Shown piece by piece: positions 57,910 through 64,000 of a DNA stretch of 64,000 nucleotides. How positions within the stretch are numbered: position 1 is the stretch's first letter; the number at the start of each line of letters is the position of its first letter. The stretch is taken from the NCBI GenBank assembly GCA_050084985.1, contig JBITNC010000001.1:183768001-183832000 (forward strand). Direction: 5' to 3'. The stretch is from Nageia nagi (lineage: Eukaryota; Pinophyta). The notes beneath the pieces were generated by a model. It searched no databases. It saw only the letters and a program-made list of their open reading frames with translations, and was not told the DNA's origin. The position numbers were made by a program, and so were the translations under genes.

Positions 57910-58854
57910 ATGGTTGAAACCTTCATACCCAAGCATATACTCGACGGTTCCAACTTTGGCATATGGGAACCTCGTATGAAAGCTGAGTTACAAGCAAGGA
58001 AGCTGTGGCATACAGTTAATGAAGACTTGGTCGCTCTTACAGATGAGAAGGCTCTTGAAATCTACAACTCAAAGAATGAGTTAGCAACTTCAATGATTTA
58101 TCGTGCAGTTTCAAATGATGTACTTCTCATGATCTCTTCTTCAACATCAGCAAAGGAAGCTTGGGATAGGTTGAAGAAAATTTACCTTGGGTCAAAATTT
58201 TCAAGGAGGTTCACTATTTTACAAAAGTTGTTGCAATATCATCAAGGTGAAGATGAAAGTGCTTCTATTTACTTGAACAAAATCATTGACCTCAGGACAC
58301 AACTGGTTGGCTGTGGGTGCAACTGAATCAATGATGAGTTCATGGTCTTCATCATTCTTCAAAGCCTTTCTACAAAGTTCAGTAACTTTGTCACGGTTAT
58401 GGAAACTAGGCTCGATGATGAAGAAGATGTCATCTCTCTTGATAACCTTTCTAGACTCCTTCTGAAGCATGAGGAAACTTTGAATAAGAAAATGTTGAAC
58501 TTTTCTCCAAAGGATAATAACATTGCTCTAGGAGCAACTAAAACTCCTTTCAAGAAGAAGTTCAATCATTATAAATCCAAAGATAACAAATCCTCACTTA
58601 CCTTCAGGAAGCATGAGAAAAAGAGCAACAATAATGGTAACTTCAAGCAAAGGAATGACAAAGCTGGATCAAGCAATCCAACACCTAAGGAAAAGTTTGA
58701 TGGAAATTGTAACTTTTGTGGCATCTTTGGGCACAAAGAGTATGATTATCGTAAAAAGAAATTTGCTCAAAAAGGTAAGGGAAATGCAAATGTGAAAATT
58801 TTAATAATAAAAAGAAGACCAAGCATGCTGCTACTGTTGCCTACTACTCAGTGA
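57910..58854 (+). pseudogene. Copia-3 gag, one in-frame stop
   Basis: ATG at 57,910 (MVETFIPKHILDGSNFGIWE). The frame is open to a single TGA at 58,324 after LVGCGCN, and resumes as INDEFMVFIILQSLSTKFSN. A capsid-like region covers about residues 20-200. The zinc knuckle CNFCGIFGHKEYDY (about 58,709-58,750) lacks its last Cys (now Tyr, a G-to-A change). The frame ends at a TGA after 58,851, with protease read in another frame, so a one-base indel lies near 58,795. Confidence 0.9.
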
Positions 58855-58869
58855 CTCAAACTATTTCAA

Positions 58870-61847
58870 ATGATTAGATTGTTGATTCAGGATGCACTAA
58901 GCACATGTGTTATGAAAAGGATAAGTTTGAAAACTTTCATAAGTACAAGAAGGATGCAGTTGTGATAGATGATAATTCAATCCTTGATGTTCAAGGAATA
59001 GGGAGTGTGAAGATTCATGGAAAGGTTCTTGATAATATCTTTTATGTGCCTACACTAAGGATGAATCTTATCTCCATAATTCAAATTACAAGGAAATGAT
59101 ACTCATTTGAGTTTACCTCACAGTCCTGGTGTGTTAAGAAAGGACTTGCCACCTTGATGAAAGGATTAGTAAAGGATGACCTTTATATTATGGATCAAGT
59201 TCCTTCAAAGATGTGTCTTGCTGCAAATGTTTATTCAAAGGGTAATCTTTGGCATCAACGATTAGGGCACCTTAACCACAAGAGTATTCAAGATATGAAA
59301 AATCAAGAACTTGTGGAAGGTTTACCTAATATTTCACCCACAATTGGTCTCTGTGAAAGGTGCATTCTAGGAAAGATGAATAGGTAAAAGTTTGAAAAAG
59401 ATAAGGCAACTCGGGCTACTCATTCTCTTCAGCTTGTGCATTCAGATTTGATGTGTCCATTTCAGACTAAGTCTCTAGGGGGAGCTTCTTATGTTCTGAC
59501 CTTCATTGATGACTTCAACAGGATGACATTTGGTTATCTACTTGAGCACAAGGATCAAACTTTTGACAAGTTTAAAGATTTCAAGGCTCTTGTTGAAAAT
59601 CAAACTAATTTTAAGATCAAGATGCTGAGATCTGATAATGGGGGTGAGTATGATAGCAATGAGTTTAACGACTATTGTGTTAAACATGGGATCAAGCAGT
59701 AATTCACAATCCCTTACACCCCTCAACAAAATGGAGTTGCTGAAAGGAAGAATCGAACCATTATGAAAATGGCAAGGTGCATGTTGGGTAACCTTCCTAG
59801 TTTCTTATGGGGTGAAGCTGTTCACACTGCTATTCACACACTAAATAGGTGTCCTACTAAAGCAGTTGAAGGTAAAACTCCATATGAAGCATGGACAGGA
59901 AAGAAACCTAACATCTCACACTTTAGGGTCTTCGGATGTGATGCATTTGCCTTCATTACCTCAGAGAAAAGAAAGAAGTTGGATAAAAGATTAGAAAAAT
60001 GCATCTTTGTGGGGTATGATAATCAGCATAGAGGTTACAATCTCTACTCCTCATCCCATAAAATAGTCTTTATTTCTAGGGATGTCAAGTTCAATGAACT
60101 TCCTGAGGATATGACTTCTCATGCTGAGGTGTCTGATTCAGATGATTCTTCGCCTGCACCTAACTGGTTGGATGATAATGTAGGGAAGTCACCACAAGAG
60201 CAAAATTCTCCAGCTCAGAGAATTACAAGGAGTATGACCTTGAATAAATCTTTATTTACCAAAATTGATAATAAGAATGAGCCATCAACCTTCAAAGAAG
60301 CTTCCAAGCAAAGAGTGTTGGATGGAAGCAATGAAAGTTGAGTATGAGGTGCTCATGAAAAATGAAACTTGGGATTTGGTTCCTTATCCCAATGAGAAAA
60401 ATGTGATTGGAAATAAATGGATATACAAGGTCAAGTACAATTCTGATGGAGAAATTGAAAAATACAAAGCAAGGTTAGTGGCCAAAGGATTCACTCAGAA
60501 ATATGGTATTGATTATGAGGAAACCTTTGCTCCTGTGGCCAAGATACCTACTATCAGGATAATCCTTGCTCTTTCTGCAGCTCAAGGATGGAAAATTTTT
60601 CAACTTGATGTCAAGAGTGCCTTTTTCAATGGTGACTCGGATGTAGAAATTTACATGAATCAACCAGAAGGATTTATTCCAGAAGGTAAAGAGTCTTTTG
60701 TGTGCAAGCTAAAGAAGTCTTTGTATGGACTTAAGCAAGCACCTAGAGCATGGTACAAGAAAATTTCAAGATTCTTTGCAGATATTGGTTTTTTCAAGTG
60801 CTTCTCTGACTCAGATCTCTATGTACTCAATCAAAGAAAAGACGTGGTCTTAATTCTCCTTTATGTGGATGATCTTCTCATAACTGGTAATAATATTGAA
60901 ATCATCCAAGAGTGCATATCCAAATTGAAGGCAACATTTGAAATGACTGATCTAGGTCTATTGCATTACTATCTTGGGATGCAAGTATACCAACACAAAG
61001 ATTATACTTATCTTAGTCAATCTAAGTATATATCAGACATCTTGCAAAAGTTTGGAATGGAGGAGTGTAGATATGCTGCAATACCTATTTCTCCTGGAAT
61101 CGTTGTATCTCTGAGCTCAGATTCTTAGTTGGTTGATGCTACAACTTATAGGTAATTGATCGGTAGTCTTCTGTATCTGACTATCTCTCGACCTGATATT
61201 GCCTTTACAGTGAATCTGATGGCACAATTCATGCAAAAACCATATGTTGAGCACCTCAAGATTTGCTTGAGCACCTCAATGCTATTAAGCAAATCTTGAG
61301 CTATGTGGTAGGGACAAAGGATCTTGCTCTTAAATATTCCAAAGTGCCCTCGATTGTTCTCTCCGGGTTCTCAAATTCTGATTATGGGGGAGATAGAGAT
61401 GACATAAAATCAACCTCTGCATATGTGTTTAGCATTGGTTTAGGTGCTATCTCTTAGGCTTCCAAGAAGCAACCTACTGTGACTCTTTCTACCATCGAAG
61501 CTGAATATCGAGCCATGTTTGTTACCGCCCAGGAAGCTATTTGGCTGAGGCATCTTCTGAACGAAATTGGGTATGAGCAAAATAGCCCATCTCTTATTTC
61601 TTCAGATAATCAATCGGCTATCTCTTTGGCTAAGAATCCTGTGTTCCATCAGAGAACCAAACATGTGGAAATCCAAGCCCATTTTATCAAGGAGAAGGTT
61701 CTAGATGACATCATACACTTGGAGTATTGTCCATCTACTGTAAACTCTGTTGATTTATTCACCAAGCCCCTTCCTGAAGCTCAGTTCAGCAAGCTTAGGG
61801 ATTCTCTCAGGTTGGTGAAGTTACCCTCAAGGGGGAGTGAAGTTTGA
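58870..61847 (+). pseudogene. Copia-3 pol: protease, integrase, RT, RNase H
   Basis: Protease IVDSGCTKH (Asp codon 58,884-58,886). Integrase zinc region WHQRLGHLNHKS ... LCERCILGK (59,250-59,380); catalytic D in HSDLM (about 59,440), D in RSDNGGEY (about 59,630), E in NGVAERKNR (about 59,745). RT with KNETWDLVPYPNEKNVIGNK, YGLKQAPRAWYKK (60,724) and YVDDLL (60,862-60,879). RNase H with TLSTIEAEYRAMF (61,479) and FTKPLPEAQFSKL. The end is a TGA at 61,845-61,847. Stops near 59,386, 59,700, 61,126, 61,154 and 61,457 fit Q-to-stop or W-to-stop changes. A short duplication near 61,250-61,280 shifts the frame. All key catalytic residues remain. Confidence 0.93.
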
Positions 61848-61932
61848 ACTTTTGTTAGTGATGACAACTTCACCTCTAAGAGGCTCTTTTTTTGTTGTTA
61901 TATAGTGTTGATTATGATATACTTCGCTCTGT

Positions 61933-62097
61933 GTGAGGAACTTCTTGTACATTTTATACCTCCGTGGTAAGTTTGCTCTACGTGAGAAACTTGTTGTACA
62001 TTTTATACCTCCGTGGTAAGTTTGCTCTGCGTGAGAAACTTGTTGTACATTTTATACCTCCATGGTAAGTTTGCTCTGCGTGAGAAACTTGTACAAT
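61933..62097 (+). repeat. 49-bp tandem repeat, three copies
   Basis: Units start at 61,933, 61,982 and 62,031, with a partial fourth at 62,080; each begins GTGAGRAACTTSTTGTACAT. Copia-1 and Copia-2 carry one unit here. Confidence 0.93.
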
Positions 62098-62672
62098 TTT
62101 TTGAGCATATAATTGATCAATCAGTTTCATTGTTCAAGTATTCATATGAGAAGATCTGGTATGTGTCTTTAGGCATTGTACATTCGTCTATATGTTATGC
62201 TCTATTAATAATCAACACATGTCTATATACAACAGGTGACTATGAGTGATGGCTTGGCATCTCCGTGATGACTTATAGTGCACCATTGATCAGTTATTTA
62301 TAAGATGGCATTATTTGATTCTTTTATTAATAAAATGAATATATGATGCATCTAACTGATTTTGTTCATGAGTTGCTTGTAGCATGCAAGATCTTATTCA
62401 GAAATGCAGGTTACTCACCTTGTGTAAGCAAGCTCATGGAGACTCACATGTCAGCTTAAAGTTGATCGACTACTATGTACAGTGAAACCAGTTATGGTTA
62501 ATGATTGTATTGTAAATCATTTTATCAAATGGTAATGTAGTGAGTCTCAAACTAGTTCTCAAAAAGATTCTCAAATATGTAAATGTTCTCATCTCTGCTT
62601 GTATCTCTATGGAGGAGAACTCTCTCTTACTCTCTCTCTTCTCTCTTCTACGCTCTATCCCAATATTGCATT

Positions 62673-62681
62673 AAGGGGGAG
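62673..62681 (+). other. Copia-3 polypurine tract
   Basis: AAGGGGGAG directly before the 3' LTR. Confidence 0.92.
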
Positions 62682-63170
62682 TGTTAGAATTTGTAATGAA
62701 ATATTGTGAATATCTAAACTCCTTGTAAATTCAATTAATCACTTAAAGGATATTTAGATACTTTAAGGGATTAATTGAATTCTTTATTATGTAAACTTTG
62801 ACCTTACCAAGTGGTTAGTTGGTAGGTTAAAGTTAGGTAATATATTTATTGTAACCCTAACCTTACCCTTGGGTTAAAGGGAGGTTAGGGAGGTGCTCTC
62901 ATGCTATAAATAGAGGGCCTCTCCTCTTGTAAAATAACTTAGTTTTTGAGTAAGATTACTCTACTAGTTTGTGTAGAAGAGAAAGGAATTGTAGTAAGAG
63001 GGTGCATAGTTTGAGAATTGAGATCTAGTTGTGGATGTACTCCCAAGGAGGGAGGAACCACTTATATTGGTGTTATCTTATGTGAATGGTGTTATTAGCT
63101 TGTAGATGTTGAATGATTAAGTTTTCTATAGTCTTGGACCTTGAGGATTAGTGTAGTCCTAATTCCTTCA
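62682..63170 (+). mobile_element. Copia-3 3' LTR
   Basis: 489 bp, same length as the 5' LTR; 8 differences, all transitions by my reading. Confidence 0.97.
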
Positions 63171-64000
63171 AAGGTTGGGTATCCAAAAGGGTGTCATCAG
63201 TAAATTGGGAATGGGTTAAGGGGGAAAGAATTGTTGATGTGGAGACCATTGATAAGACCTTTGATTTGAATATTATTTAGATCCCTACCTAAGGCCTTAA
63301 CCATGATGATGAAGAGATATGTGGATAGAATATCTCCTTGTCTAATTCCTCTGGAGATCTTGAAGAAGCCATTGGATTAACCATTTACGAGAATAGAAAA
63401 GGATGGACTCAAAAAGAAATAATAAACCCATTGGATCCACCTATCTTCAAAATAAAATTTCATCAGGATTCGAATTAGGAAAGCTTAATTAAACATGTCA
63501 AAAGATTTTGTCATATCTAGTTTAAGGAAGTTCCACTTACTCCTATGGTGGATGAGGGAATGGACAAGTTCATGAATTAGGGACACTCCATGTATTAGGT
63601 GTCTTCCTTTAACATAGGTTTTTTTCTCATTTGAGATGATGTTTAGAAGAACCCTTTGAAGCATGTTTGTTGTAACCTTGAATATGACCTTATAGATAGC
63701 ATTACATACAGAGATAAATCTAAGTCAATTATTTTTGCATTCGATAACTTAGAGATCAATGCCAAGAAAGTGTGATTGATTTTTCCTAGCATCTAGTTTG
63801 ATGAGCATGATTATCATACAATTGGAACTATTTCATCTTTGAAAAGATATAAGAAATGTTGAAAGAATCCTCAAGGGAAACCATTAGGTCCCAAGGTTAC
63901 TAAATCCCTTTAACTAGAAAAGGACTTTTTCAACTTCCTCCTCCATGATTGGATTTATGAGGCACTGGTTGTGGGAATGGAAGATGAGGCTTGGAATGAA
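63171..64000 (-). pseudogene. L1-type LINE, reverse transcriptase domain (runs off right edge)
   Basis: Minus strand from 64,000: 'ISLCNVIYKVI', 'ISNEKKTYVKGRHLIHGVSL', 'IHELVHSLIHHRSKWNFLKL', 'DMTKSFDMFN', 'PSFSILVNG', 'SRGIRQGDILSTYLFIIMVK' and an 'FTDDTLL' box at the junction with Copia-3, where the family has (F/Y)ADD. This is the endonuclease-LINE RT of plant L1 elements. Several stops are present. The 5' half (endonuclease) lies outside the window. Its 3' half continues at 54,752. Confidence 0.9.

Larger units (their letters stand above)
54753..63170 (+). mobile_element. Copia-3: full-length Ty1/copia element with captured host fragment
   Basis: 8,418 bp with 489-bp LTRs differing at 8 sites by eye (about 1.6%), Met PBS, a leader of about 2.65 kb, gag, pol (PR-INT-RT-RNase H), a 49-bp triplicate repeat, purine tract and AAGGT duplication. 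It is the best preserved of the three Copia elements: gag has one stop, and pol has several stops and a few frameshifts. It sits inside a LINE. Confidence 0.96.

Noticed and set aside
58795-58815. Programmed -1 frameshift between gag and protease in Copia-3
   Set aside because: No canonical slippery heptamer in the right phase; a simple one-base indel in an A/T run explains the shift.
54753-63170. Copia-3 as a currently active autonomous element
   Set aside because: Several stops in pol, a frame-shifting duplication near 61,260 and a lost zinc-knuckle Cys make its own proteins non-functional, despite young LTRs.

Overview
This window looks like nuclear DNA of a seed plant with a large, repeat-filled, AT-rich genome. 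It holds one apparently intact plant gene: a plastid-type allene oxide cyclase (AOC) with four exons on the minus strand (49,942-51,903). Most of the rest is LTR retrotransposons at various stages of decay, inserted into one another. A gymnosperm or another big-genome plant would fit the many old, broken elements and the low gene density, but the species cannot be fixed from the sequence alone.

Left block, about 1-45,050. A PPR-gene remnant (1-262), a Gypsy RT fragment (about 1,290-2,030) and a Copia LTR remnant come first. They are followed by an old Gypsy element, here called G1, on the minus strand (3,847-45,050). G1's own sequence survives as four islands: 3,847-7,236, 15,570-17,422, 28,717-30,087 and 43,518-45,050. 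Read 45,050 to 3,847 they give LTR-gag-PR-RT-RNaseH-INT-LTR in order. Three later elements interrupt it: Copia-1 (plus strand, 7,237-15,569, 5-bp target duplication ACTTG); Gypsy-2 (plus strand, 17,423-28,716, duplication ACTTT, two 841-bp LTRs), which keeps gag and protease but has no reverse transcriptase; and element X (minus strand, 30,090-43,516, duplication RGTTC). X is itself interrupted by Copia-2 (minus strand, 34,729 to about 43,083) and carries a plant-mobile-domain pseudogene.

Middle block, 45,051-52,829. It contains a solo Copia-type LTR with target duplication ATGAG (45,597-46,012), an unrecognised remnant, a tRNA-derived SINE bounded by a 16-bp target duplication (47,583-47,863), an F-box/kelch-like remnant on the minus strand, and the AOC gene. 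AOC makes the jasmonate precursor 12-oxo-phytodienoic acid in plastids.

Right block, 52,830-64,000. An L1-type LINE on the minus strand (A-tail at 52,830-52,841, RT domain running off the right edge) is interrupted by Copia-3 (plus strand, 54,753-63,170, duplication AAGGT, two 489-bp LTRs differing at 8 sites by my reading). The long leader of Copia-3 holds an antisense fragment of the host exosome gene RRP41.

The most unusual signals are the RRP41 capture; the 20-bp-periodic degenerate motif in the LTR and leader of Gypsy-2; the gag-protease-only layout of Gypsy-2; a stop codon at the same gag position in all three Copia copies; and a reading-phase conflict at the first AOC intron. All alignments and divergence counts were made by eye.
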